From Bifidobacterium breve (GTDB taxonomy: Bacteria; Actinomycetota; Actinomycetes; S36-B12), in contig CAMDKJ010000035.1 of NCBI GenBank assembly GCA_945900705.1, forward strand, positions 1-12,272: a DNA stretch of 12,272 nucleotides, read 5' to 3'. The notes beneath the pieces were generated by a model that was given only the letters and a program-made list of their open reading frames with translations, was not told the DNA's origin and did not search any database. Numbering within the stretch: position 1 is the first letter of the stretch; every line of letters starts with the position of its first letter. Positions 1 through 7,268 of this stretch are shown here, piece after piece. A program made the position numbers and the translations under genes.

Positions 1-440
1 GTGCCCGCAGGAAGCACCATGATGCCGTCATGCTCTTCACTTAGTGCCAGTTCACGCTCAGAGCAGATCATGCCGTCAGAGAGATGCCCATAAGTTTCGC
101 GTGACGCAATTTCGAAACCACCGGGTAGCACAGTTCCGGGGAGGGCGACAACCACTGTGTCGCCTACCGTGAAATTGTGTGCACCACAAATTATGCCCCG
201 GACACCGCCCCCGGCCGCGCCGACGTCGACCTGGCACCACCTGATCGGCTTCTTGAATTCGGTTAACTCCTCAATTTCAAGAACCTTGCCGACATAAAGC
301 GCACCGTTAACGCCACCGCCTATTGTCTCGACAGTTTCAACTTCAAGACCAGCATCAATCAATCGCGCGGCCATATCACGACCGGTTTGATCCACGGGGA
401 TATCGATCAGTTCGCGCAGCCACGACACCGGAGCTCTCAT
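1..440 (-). CDS. pheT: Phenylalanyl-tRNA synthetase beta subunit, N-terminal part (runs off window)
   Basis: Only the first 146 codons are in the window, and the gene continues past the left edge. The beta subunit pairs with PheS in the (alpha-beta)2 enzyme that charges tRNA-Phe in the cytoplasm. The visible part begins MRAPVSWLRELIDIP, the usual PheT start. It continues into the EMAP/OB-fold tRNA-binding domain (about residues 42-146), with VGKVLEIEE, IICGAHNF, VALPGTVLPGG and HLSDGMICSERELAL, all typical of the family. The ATG overlaps the pheS stop by one base (TGATG), and GGAG lies 5 nt upstream inside pheS, so translation is probably coupled to pheS and the two subunits are made together. 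The identification is firm; the rest of the protein cannot be judged here. Confidence 0.96.
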   Translation of the reverse strand, partial: MRAPVSWLRELIDIPVDQTGRDMAARLIDAGLEVETVETIGGGVNGALYVGKVLEIEELTEFKKPIRWCQVDVGAAGGGVRGIICGAHNFTVGDTVVVALPGTVLPGGFEIASRETYGHLSDGMICSERELALSEEHDGIMVLPAG

Positions 441-1549
441 CAGGACTCCAACCCGAAGGCCAAGGAGAACCGCAAATCGCCTTCGACCATATCGCGCATG
501 TCGGTGACACCATTTCTGAACATCAAAGTGCGCTCAATGCCCATGCCAAATGCAAAGCCTCGATACTTAGCAGGATCAATACCTACGGACTGCAAAACTC
601 GGGGATTGACCATGCCACAGCCACCCCATTCGATCCAGCCCTCACTTCCGCAGGTTCCGCAGGGTTCCTCCGAGTTATCTATCGAGGCGCCGCGGCACAC
701 AAAACACTGAACATCAAGCTCTGCACTGGGCTCGGTGAATGGGAAATACGAAGGGCGCAGCCGGGTCACGATGCCTGGACCGAACATTTCTTGGGCGAAG
801 TGGTCAAGGGTGCCCTTTAGGTCACCCATGGTTAGTCCTTCGTCAACCGCGAGACCTTCAACCTGATGGAATACGGGAGTGTGAGTGGCATCAAGTTCAT
901 CGGTGCGATAAACCCGGCCGGGTGCGACCACGTAAATTGGCAACTGCCGATCGAGCATCGCGCGAATTTGGATGGGTGAGGTCTGGGTGCGCAAAACCAC
1001 ACCACTTTCGGGTGAACCCACATAGAAGGTGTCTTGCATGGTGCGCGCCGGATGATCTGGCGGCACATTTAGCGCATCAAAGTTAACCCATTCAGCTTCT
1101 GCCTCTGGCCCCTCGGCGATGTCGTATCCCATCGCAATGAAAACATCGCAGATTCGCTCCATCACCGTTGTTAGCGGGTGCCGGGCACCCAGCGGAACTC
1201 GCATCACTGGCAAAGTGACATCGATGAACTCCTCCGCGAGCGCGAATTCATCACGGGCTCGTTCGAGTTCAATCTGACGGGAGTCAAGGGCAGCTTTAAC
1301 CGCTCCCCTGGCCTCACCAACCCGCTTGCCCACCTCCGCTTTGGCTGCCGGCGGCAAAGCCCCGATATCGCGGTTAGCCAAGGCCAATGGGGAGCGATCC
1401 CCAGCATGAGCCAAGCGCACCCCTTTAAGTACCGCTAGGTCACCGGCGGCCGAAACCGCCGCGAGGGCTTCAGCGACCATCGTGGCGATGGCCTCAGCGC
1501 CCAACACGGCGACCTGCTTAGGGTCGAATGAGGTATTTGGTCCGGACAT
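440..1549 (-). CDS. pheS: Phenylalanyl-tRNA synthetase alpha subunit
   Basis: This is the catalytic alpha subunit of the class II phenylalanyl-tRNA synthetase, 369 aa. A coiled-coil N-terminal arm (about 1-110) precedes the catalytic core. Core signatures are EGPEAEAEWVNFDALN (146-161), RTQTSPIQIRAML (187-199), motif 2 GRVYRTDELDATHTPVFHQ (211-229) and motif 3 GFAFGMGIERTLM (331-343). Between the strands before WGGCGMVNPRV there is an insertion with paired cysteines, C282-x2-C285 and C297-x2-C300, resembling a small zinc ribbon. Streptomyces and Bacillus PheS proteins carry similar insertions, so this is not unusual. The ATG lies 15 nt after the cysNC stop. That stop is in the same frame, so no longer PheS is possible. 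I see no good Shine-Dalgarno sequence, which suggests coupling to cysNC translation. Confidence 0.97.
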   Translation of the reverse strand: MSGPNTSFDPKQVAVLGAEAIATMVAEALAAVSAAGDLAVLKGVRLAHAGDRSPLALANRDIGALPPAAKAEVGKRVGEARGAVKAALDSRQIELERARDEFALAEEFIDVTLPVMRVPLGARHPLTTVMERICDVFIAMGYDIAEGPEAEAEWVNFDALNVPPDHPARTMQDTFYVGSPESGVVLRTQTSPIQIRAMLDRQLPIYVVAPGRVYRTDELDATHTPVFHQVEGLAVDEGLTMGDLKGTLDHFAQEMFGPGIVTRLRPSYFPFTEPSAELDVQCFVCRGASIDNSEEPCGTCGSEGWIEWGGCGMVNPRVLQSVGIDPAKYRGFAFGMGIERTLMFRNGVTDMRDMVEGDLRFSLAFGLES

Positions 1550-1564
1550 CAGGTCGGAAGTATC

Positions 1565-3412
1565 TCACTCGCCGAGGATCGCCTTGGCCAATTGCTCCAC
1601 CGTGGCGTCAAGATCTCCAGTTCCGTGCAAAATCAGGTCAGGGTGCTCCGGTACTTCATACACCTGACCGCGCCCGGTCATATTGGGCAGGTTGCCCGCG
1701 GCTGCTTTGGCATAGAGGCCTTTTGGATCACGTTCGGCGCACACCTCGACCGGAGTGTCGACATAAACCTCCAGGAACTCCCCCTTGGAAAACAGCTCGC
1801 GCGCTGCGGCTCGATCCCCGCGATAAGGCGACACCAAAGCCACCAACACCACTAATCCGGCATCGCACATCAATTTGCCGACCTCAGCAACCCGACGAAC
1901 ATTCTCGGCCCGATCCTCGGGAGTGAACCCAAGATCCTTATTCAAGCCGGTGCGCACATTGTCACCGTCAAGAACATAAGTGTGAACGCCCATGGCGTGG
2001 AGCCGGGCTACCGCAGAGTCAGCGATGGTTGATTTGCCCGACCCGGGTAGGCCGGTGAGCCACACCACCTTGCCCCCGTGGCCCATTAAACGGACTCGAG
2101 CCTCGCGATCAACGTCATACAGATGCGGGACGACATTGAAGGCGCGACGCATTACGTGGCGCACCAACCCAGCCGCGACGGTGTCGGCGGTCACCCGATC
2201 AACAAGCAGGAACCCACCGGTATCTCGGCAGAGTGCATACGGATCCATCGGTATTGGCTTATCCGTGGCAATTTCAACTCGACCGACATCATTCATATTA
2301 AGTAGTCGGGCGGCATGCTCAAAACCAGATTCAACGTCTAGTTGGAATCGCACGCTGGTGACGGTCGCGGGCACCGACCTAGACCCCGAAACCAGCAGGT
2401 AGGAGCGGCCGTGGGCTAATGGTTCTTCGCTTAGCCAGACAAGGTCAGCGCCAAATCGGTCAGCAGGCTGCACTAGACCCGGACCGCTTGCGGCAAGGAG
2501 ATCACCTCGAGTTACGTCAACCTCATGATCCAAGGTCAAAGTTACTGCTTGCCCCGCGACCGCCTTAGCTAAATCCTTGTCATAGGTAACAATGCGATCA
2601 ATAACTGCGGTTCGGCCCGAATCCGCGACCGTGATCTCATCACCTGGCGAGATCTCACCTGCGACGACCGTACCGGCATAACCCCGAAAATTGCCTTCCG
2701 CGCGAACCACAAACTGAACGGGGAACCGGAACGGTGCTGCGGTGGTGTCGGCGATCGGAACCCAAGCCGATAAGAACTCCAACAGATGCGGGCCTTCATA
2801 CCAAGGCATAGTGGTTGCCGCAGCTGTAACGTTCTCGCCCGCGAACGCACTAAGTGGAATCGCGATCACCTGCGGTACGCCGAGTCGCGATGCAGTGGCT
2901 TTAACCTCTTCGACTAATTGCTCAAAAGTGCCACGGTCATAATCAATTAGATCCATCTTGTTCACCGCAATCACCACCGTCTTGACACCCATCAAGGCGC
3001 AGACGGTTAAATGCCGGTGCGTTTGCTTACGCACCCCACGCGCAGCGTCAACTAGCAGCACCGCGACATCGCCATTTGAAGCTGCTACCGCCATATTGCG
3101 GGTGTACTGCTCATGCCCTGGGGCATCGGCAATCAGTACGCGGCGGCCATTAGGCAAGTTCATATGTCGGTATGCAACATCGATAGTGATGCCCTGCTCG
3201 CGTTCTGCTTCTAGTCCATCGGTAAGAAGTGAGAAATCAACTTCACCCACCGGAATGGTAGAACCACCGCGCCGGGTTTGGCGGGCATACTCGAGTTGAT
3301 CAGCCGGAACGCTTCCGGTTTCGGCAAGCAACCGACCAATGAGGGTCGATTTACCGTCATCAACAGAACCGCAGGTAACTAGGTGCAGGACCGGGGTTAG
3401 CGACGTAGCCAT
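1565..3412 (-). CDS. cysNC: Bifunctional sulfate adenylyltransferase subunit 1 / adenylylsulfate kinase (CysN-CysC fusion)
   Basis: This 615-aa protein fuses the GTPase subunit of ATP sulfurylase (CysN, about 1-440) to APS kinase (CysC, about 445-615), the NodQ-type arrangement. With CysD it should turn sulfate and ATP into APS, then phosphorylate APS to PAPS. CysN signatures are G1 GSVDDGKS (15-22), REQGITID (71-78), DAPGH (96-100) and NKMD (151-154), followed by EF-Tu-like beta-barrel domains. APS-kinase signatures are the P-loop GLPGSGKS (454-461), DGDNVR (482-487), FTPEDRAENVRR (496-507), SPYRGDR (528-534) and KGLYAKA (564-570). Both nucleotide sites look intact. The ATG overlaps the cysD stop by one base (TGATG), and GGAGGG lies 9 nt upstream. 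No cysH or sulfite reductase gene is visible, so whether PAPS feeds reduction or sulfation is unknown. Confidence 0.96.
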   Translation of the reverse strand: MATSLTPVLHLVTCGSVDDGKSTLIGRLLAETGSVPADQLEYARQTRRGGSTIPVGEVDFSLLTDGLEAEREQGITIDVAYRHMNLPNGRRVLIADAPGHEQYTRNMAVAASNGDVAVLLVDAARGVRKQTHRHLTVCALMGVKTVVIAVNKMDLIDYDRGTFEQLVEEVKATASRLGVPQVIAIPLSAFAGENVTAAATTMPWYEGPHLLEFLSAWVPIADTTAAPFRFPVQFVVRAEGNFRGYAGTVVAGEISPGDEITVADSGRTAVIDRIVTYDKDLAKAVAGQAVTLTLDHEVDVTRGDLLAASGPGLVQPADRFGADLVWLSEEPLAHGRSYLLVSGSRSVPATVTSVRFQLDVESGFEHAARLLNMNDVGRVEIATDKPIPMDPYALCRDTGGFLLVDRVTADTVAAGLVRHVMRRAFNVVPHLYDVDREARVRLMGHGGKVVWLTGLPGSGKSTIADSAVARLHAMGVHTYVLDGDNVRTGLNKDLGFTPEDRAENVRRVAEVGKLMCDAGLVVLVALVSPYRGDRAAARELFSKGEFLEVYVDTPVEVCAERDPKGLYAKAAAGNLPNMTGRGQVYEVPEHPDLILHGTGDLDATVEQLAKAILGE

Positions 3413-4329
3413 CAGAAGTAGCCCTCCGCCTTTTTGGACTCCATCGAACTGCCACCTTCTCCGTCGATCAACCTGCCGGCGCGCTCTGAAACATTTGATG
3501 ACTCCATCTCGGCGATTAGGTCAGCGATGGTGTCGGCCGTCGACTCCACCGCGCCACTAAGTGGATAGCAGCCGAGAGTACGAAAACGCACGGACCGCAT
3601 CTGCGCTTTCTCGCCTTCGCGCAGTGGGAACCTGTCATCATCGACCATGATCAGCACGCCATCGCGCTCCACTACCGGGCGTGGCTTGGCTAAATACAGT
3701 GATGGAATCGGGATATCTTCGCGCTCGATATAACGCCAGACATCAAGTTCGGTCCAATTGGAAAGCGGAAATACCCGCATACTTTGACCCTCGGATAGCG
3801 TCGTGTTGGCCGTACGCCAGAACTCTGGACGCTGCTTGCGCGGGTCCCAGCGGTGCCCCGGCTCCCGAAGGCTGAAAATCCGCTCCTTAGCGCGACTTCG
3901 TTCTTCATCACGGCGGGCACCACCAATTGCGGCGTCAAACCCATACCTATCAATACCTTCGCGAAGTGCCACCGTCTTCATTAGCCGCGTGTACTCGTGA
4001 GTGCCGTGGGTAAATGGCGAAACACCTTCGGCCATCGCGGCTTCATTCTTGGCAATCCGCAGATCCAGGCCAAGTTGCCCCGCGCGAAGGTCGCGAAATT
4101 CGATCATCTCGCGAAATTTCCAGGTGGTATCGATATGCATTACCGGAAATGGCAGCGGCGCTGGCGCGAAAGCCTTAAGAGCCAAATGAAGCAGCACCGA
4201 AGAGTCTTTGCCGATACTGTAAAGCAAAACCGGATTTCGGAAAGCTGCCGCGGTTTCACGATAAATGTGGATCGCCTCAGCTTCAAGCTCCTCAAGAACT
4301 GCTATATACGGAACGGCTAACTCGGTCAT
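3412..4329 (-). CDS. cysD: Sulfate adenylyltransferase subunit 2 (ATP sulfurylase, catalytic)
   Basis: This 305-aa protein is the PP-loop subunit that adenylates sulfate to APS, with the energy coming from GTP hydrolysis by CysN. The PP-loop is SIGKDSS (38-44), the form usual for CysD. Other family signatures are MHIDTTWKFREMIEFRD, AIGGARRDEERSRAKER, FPLSNWTELDVWRYIERE, LGCYPLSGAVESTADTI, and a C-terminus ending in SSMESKKAEGYF. The length is normal for the family. The start overlaps the stop of the upstream oxygenase gene by four bases (ATGA), and GGAGGTG lies about 11 nt upstream. The stop overlaps the cysNC start. Together these overlaps make oxygenase-cysD-cysNC a translationally coupled set. 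Confidence 0.97.
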   Translation of the reverse strand: MTELAVPYIAVLEELEAEAIHIYRETAAAFRNPVLLYSIGKDSSVLLHLALKAFAPAPLPFPVMHIDTTWKFREMIEFRDLRAGQLGLDLRIAKNEAAMAEGVSPFTHGTHEYTRLMKTVALREGIDRYGFDAAIGGARRDEERSRAKERIFSLREPGHRWDPRKQRPEFWRTANTTLSEGQSMRVFPLSNWTELDVWRYIEREDIPIPSLYLAKPRPVVERDGVLIMVDDDRFPLREGEKAQMRSVRFRTLGCYPLSGAVESTADTIADLIAEMESSNVSERAGRLIDGEGGSSMESKKAEGYF

Positions 4330-5129
4330 GCTTCGGAAAGCACCTCCATGCCTGCCGATAGCGTGCCGTTACCGAAAGTTGGATCTGCGCCCTTGGCGGC
4401 AATTGCCGCAGCCCGTGCTGCGCGCCTTGCCTCCGCGCCCGCATAAGCCTCTTGCGCAAAATCGGGATCCACCGGAACCGAAGGCACGAGGGCGACCGGA
4501 TGGAGCCCGGTGAGCCAGGCATCAAGTTCGGGGCCGGATTCGTATGAGGTGATCAAGCAATATCTGGGCTCATTACCCGCGTGCCAAACTGCGTGATAAA
4601 GCCGCTGGGTATCAATCACTACTTGGGCGCCAGCCGGCAATGCGATTCGCGTTTCGGTCGCCGGGTCGTCCTTGTCTTCACGCAGGATCATCACTGAGTC
4701 ACGGTTATCAGTGAGATTACAAAAAGCTCGGACGATCCACCCGGTACCTTCGGGATTTAGTCGATTATTGTCATCGCGGTGCAGGTTGTAGATCGCATCC
4801 GCATAGGTGTTTGGCTGTAATTCGATAACCCGACAGCGGCCAATATTTGCCCCTGGCTCTTGGACCCGCTCGGTTAATCTGGGAGCCAGTGCCACATTCT
4901 CCGGCACCCAAACACCGTCTTTGTCGGTCTTGGCGGGGGTGTGATTCCAGAATCCATCGCATTCCATCTCCCCGTAGGCACTTGCCAGCGGGGCGAAGCG
5001 GGTCTCACCGGATGACTTCCAGTCAACGAAAACCAAATTCTCCCACTCGCGAACATCTTGTGACTGGTCATAGGAATCCAACACGACATAACCGGTCTGC
5101 GAAAAGATCGGTAGTTTCAGGTAAGTCAT
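4326..5129 (-). CDS. Putative Fe(II)/2-oxoglutarate-dependent-type oxygenase of unknown substrate
   Basis: I do not recognise a named family for this 267-aa protein. It has the residue pattern of a double-stranded beta-helix oxygenase: H117-x-D119 (in YNLHRDDNNR) as the first two metal ligands, H179 (LYHAVWHAGNEPR) as the third, and R189 ten residues later, where such enzymes hold the 2-oxoglutarate carboxylate. The 60-residue gap between D119 and H179 fits prolyl-hydroxylase or AlkB-like members better than PhyH. The predicted strands VRAFCNLTD and VMILRED lie between them. The Ala-rich tail (about 223-267) is probably a helix plus a flexible end. There is no signal peptide or membrane segment. 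AAGGGG lies 4 nt before the ATG. The gene starts 24 nt after the methyltransferase stop and overlaps cysD by ATGA, which hints at a sulfur-related role. The substrate is unknown. The metal site is an inference from motif spacing. Confidence 0.6.
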   Translation of the reverse strand: MTYLKLPIFSQTGYVVLDSYDQSQDVREWENLVFVDWKSSGETRFAPLASAYGEMECDGFWNHTPAKTDKDGVWVPENVALAPRLTERVQEPGANIGRCRVIELQPNTYADAIYNLHRDDNNRLNPEGTGWIVRAFCNLTDNRDSVMILREDKDDPATETRIALPAGAQVVIDTQRLYHAVWHAGNEPRYCLITSYESGPELDAWLTGLHPVALVPSVPVDPDFAQEAYAGAEARRAARAAAIAAKGADPTFGNGTLSAGMEVLSEA

Positions 5130-5133
5130 TGGT

Positions 5134-5139
5134 CCCCTT
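5134..5139 (-). promoter_or_regulatory. Ribosome binding site of the oxygenase gene
   Basis: AAGGGG lies 4 nt before the ATG at 5129 in the 24-nt gap after the methyltransferase stop. It is the only gene of the oxygenase-cysD-cysNC set whose binding site lies outside the preceding gene, so it may mark the point where this module begins independent translation. Confidence 0.6.
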
Positions 5140-5153
5140 CTTTCTCTCGAACG

Positions 5154-5975
5154 TTATGTAATTCTTGCACGCCGACGGCCTGCGTCCGAGTACAGACATA
5201 CGGCTACCGCCGATGCAATATTTAGGGATTCAGCCGATCCATGAATTGGAATACGAACCCGGACATCGGCCGCCTCCTGTAAGAAGGCACCAACCCCATG
5301 GGCTTCTGACCCAAACACCCACACCGTGGGATTCATCACAGGGGCCGAATCCAGCCACTCAAACAACTCACGTTCACCATCTGCCGCCGTTGCCACGAGC
5401 ACTGCGCCCTGCTGCCGCGCTACTGCGACTAGGTGATCTGCGCGCACCTGAGGCACCACCGGTAAATGAAATATTGAGCCCGCGCTCGCCCGAACGCATT
5501 TGCCGTTGAATGGATCCACAGACTCACCTGTTAACAGCACTGCGCGCGCACCAGCCGCATCGGCGGTTCGAATAATTGTGCCGACATTGCCGGGATCAGA
5601 GACCTGATCGAGTACCACCAAAACTGAAGGTCGATCGGCCATAATTTCATCAAGGGTGGGGATCTCCATCCCGCAGGTGGCAAGCCAACCCTGGGGTGAC
5701 TTGGTTTCTGCCATCGCCTCGAGGACGCCTTCAGACACAATCGTTATTTCAACGTCTGCGGCACGCGCCGCCTGCATGATCTCGCCCCAGCGCTCCATCG
5801 CGCCGGTGGTCACAAACACCTGGCGAATATCGGCTCGATGCGCAAATGCCTCACGCAAGGCCTGCGGACCCTCAACAATGAAAGTCGCAGAATCCTTGCG
5901 GCCGGCCTTGGTCTGCAGTTTTTTGACCGCAGTCACCGTTGCCGATCGCCGAGAAGTTAGATCAGCCGGCGCCAC
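5154..5975 (-). CDS. TrmH/SpoU-family RNA 2'-O-ribose methyltransferase
   Basis: This 273-aa member of the SPOUT superfamily transfers a methyl group from S-adenosylmethionine to a ribose 2'-OH, most likely in rRNA. The N-terminal substrate-binding domain (about 15-105) contains FIVEGPQALREA (32-43). The knotted SpoU domain carries motif 1 NVGTIIRTADAAG (130-142, including the conserved Arg), motif 2 VFGSEAHGV (220-228) and motif 3 IPIHGSAESLN (242-252). The start is GTG, 6 nt after the rplT stop, with no strong Shine-Dalgarno sequence, so coupling to rplT is likely. In other actinobacteria a gene of this family sits between rplT and pheS, which supports the assignment. Whether it modifies 23S rRNA like RlmB or a TsnR-like site cannot be told from sequence alone, so no symbol is given. 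Confidence 0.92.
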   Translation of the reverse strand: MAPADLTSRRSATVTAVKKLQTKAGRKDSATFIVEGPQALREAFAHRADIRQVFVTTGAMERWGEIMQAARAADVEITIVSEGVLEAMAETKSPQGWLATCGMEIPTLDEIMADRPSVLVVLDQVSDPGNVGTIIRTADAAGARAVLLTGESVDPFNGKCVRASAGSIFHLPVVPQVRADHLVAVARQQGAVLVATAADGERELFEWLDSAPVMNPTVWVFGSEAHGVGAFLQEAADVRVRIPIHGSAESLNIASAVAVCLYSDAGRRRARIT

Positions 5976-5981
5976 GAACTT

Positions 5982-6344
5982 TTAGGACGCAGGAACTGCA
6001 GCGCGAGCAACCTCGACAAGCACGGCGAATGCCGGCGCGTCATTAACCGCAAGTTCTGCAAGCATGCGGCGATCAACTTCAACGCCAGCAGCCTTAAGAC
6101 CTTGGATCATGCGGTTATAGGTCATCCCATTGGCGCGAGCGCCGGCGTTGATACGTTGGATCCAAAGGCGGCGGAAATCACCTTTACGCGCGCGACGATC
6201 CGCATACGCGTAGACGAGTGAGTGAGTGACCTGCTCCTTGGCCTTGCGATACAAACGTGAACGTTGCCCACGGTAGCCGCTGGCGCGCTCAAGGATCTCA
6301 CGACGCTTCTTGTGCGCATTTACTGCGCGTTTCACACGTGCCAT
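5982..6344 (-). CDS. rplT: 50S ribosomal protein L20
   Basis: This 120-aa protein binds 23S rRNA and is needed early in large-subunit assembly; in several bacteria it also represses its own operon. The sequence begins MARVKRAVNAHKKRREIL and contains ASGYRGQRSRLYRKAKEQ, FRRLWIQRINAGARANGM and YNRMIQGLKAAGVEVDRRML, all diagnostic of bL20. The basic N-terminal tail is followed by a globular domain of normal length. AGGAGA lies 5 nt before the ATG. It lies 42 nt after rpmI and 6 nt before the methyltransferase gene. Confidence 0.99.
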   Translation of the reverse strand: MARVKRAVNAHKKRREILERASGYRGQRSRLYRKAKEQVTHSLVYAYADRRARKGDFRRLWIQRINAGARANGMTYNRMIQGLKAAGVEVDRRMLAELAVNDAPAFAVLVEVARAAVPAS

Positions 6345-6386
6345 GTCAGTCTCCTGAAAACGAGGTGGATGGTTGGACGAAAGTGA

Positions 6387-6581
6387 CTAGCGGCCTAGCA
6401 GTTTCTTGACCCTCTTGCGGTCTGCCGGAGCGACCACCTGATCCGACTCAAGGCGACGGGAGCGCTTGGCGGACTTGCTTTCCATCAGGTGACGGCGATT
6501 GGCTTGCTCATGGGTGATTTTCCCGGAGCCGGTGACCTTGAATCGCTTCTTCGCACCACTATGTGTCTTTTGCTTCGGCAT
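6387..6581 (-). CDS. rpmI: 50S ribosomal protein L35
   Basis: This small basic 64-aa large-subunit protein begins MPKQKTHSGAKKRFKVTGSG and continues with the HLMESKSAKRSRRL segment typical of bL35. Length and composition are normal. GAGG lies 5 nt before the ATG. It sits 51 nt after infC and 42 nt before rplT, the usual infC-rpmI-rplT arrangement. I see no terminator in either gap, so the three are probably on one transcript. Confidence 0.98.
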   Translation of the reverse strand: MPKQKTHSGAKKRFKVTGSGKITHEQANRRHLMESKSAKRSRRLESDQVVAPADRKRVKKLLGR

Positions 6582-6632
6582 ATCGTCCTCGCTTGTCTAG
6601 GGAAGTACCTTGGTCCGACTCGTTATTCGGCA

Positions 6633-7268
6633 TTACTTAACCGCTGCTACATCTAACTCTTCTACCATTTCGGTCACGGCTTCGGTCACGGCTTCGGCTT
6701 GAGCCACTCCTTCGAGAGCAAACTCTGCTCGCGGTTCGCGTCGAGCTGAGTCTGGCTTCCGTCTTAGCGGTGCAAGTACCATGATCATGTTGCGGCCGTC
6801 TTGCTTTGGTGTTGCTTCAACAAAACCGATTTCACCAACATCATCGGCAAGCTTGGCTAGTAGCCGAAGTCCAAGTTCTGGGCGGCTTTGCTCACGACCA
6901 CGGAACATGATCGTGATCTTGACTTTGTCACCCGCCTTAAGGAACCGCTCGATGTGACCCTTCTTGGTCTCGTAATCGTGCGGATCGATCTTCGGTCGGA
7001 GCTTCATTTCCTTGATAACGGTGTGAATCTGATTGCGCCTAGACTCGCGCTCCTTCATGGCTGCTTCGTATTTGAATTTTCCGAAGTCCATAAGTTTGCA
7101 AACCGGCGGCTTTGACATCGGTGCCACCTCGACCAGGTCGAGATCTGCTTCAACTGCCAATCGCAACGCATCCTCGATGCGAACGATACCTACCTGCTCG
7201 CCATTTGGTCCGACAAGTCGAACTTCAGGCACACGGATTCGGTCATTGATCCGGGGCTCGACGCTGAT
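6633..7268 (-). CDS. infC: Translation initiation factor IF-3, starting at an ATC codon
   Basis: IF-3 binds the 30S subunit, prevents premature 50S joining and checks start-codon and initiator-tRNA pairing. The conserved N-terminus EPRINDRIRVPEVRLVGPNG requires a start upstream of the first GTG in frame (7232). Reading back, the only codon placed after a Shine-Dalgarno sequence is ATC at 7268-7266, with GGAGG four bases before it. A stop (TAG, 7298-7296) closes the frame a little further up. This gives 211 aa. The N-domain (about 1-80) includes VEVAPMSKPPVCKLMDFGKFKYE. The C-domain includes DPHDYETKKGHIERFLKAGD and FRGREQSRPELG. A tail after about residue 176 is acidic and carries the repeat AVTEAVTE. 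A rare start codon is a known self-control device for infC in E. coli, because IF-3 discriminates against it. Confidence 0.95.
   Translation of the reverse strand: MSVEPRINDRIRVPEVRLVGPNGEQVGIVRIEDALRLAVEADLDLVEVAPMSKPPVCKLMDFGKFKYEAAMKERESRRNQIHTVIKEMKLRPKIDPHDYETKKGHIERFLKAGDKVKITIMFRGREQSRPELGLRLLAKLADDVGEIGFVEATPKQDGRNMIMVLAPLRRKPDSARREPRAEFALEGVAQAEAVTEAVTEMVEELDVAAVK
6671..6700 (-). repeat. Short in-frame tandem repeat in the infC tail
   Basis: On the plus strand the 12-base unit CGGTCACGGCTT occurs twice in direct succession, followed by a half copy (CGGCTT). In infC it encodes AVTEAVTE in the acidic C-terminal tail, outside the conserved IF-3 domains. A multiple of three keeps the reading frame, so copy number could vary without breaking the gene. 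Confidence 0.8.

Noticed and set aside
323..820. 165-codon open frame on the plus strand opposite pheS and pheT
   Set aside because: Antisense to two firmly identified genes, with no recognisable domain or start signal.
843..886. PheS cysteine cluster region as an unusual zinc-ribbon insertion
   Set aside because: Streptomyces and Bacillus PheS proteins have the same kind of paired-cysteine insertion at this point, so it is a normal variant. The insertion itself lies further left, at about 650-705; the interval given here is the motif 2 region just upstream of it.
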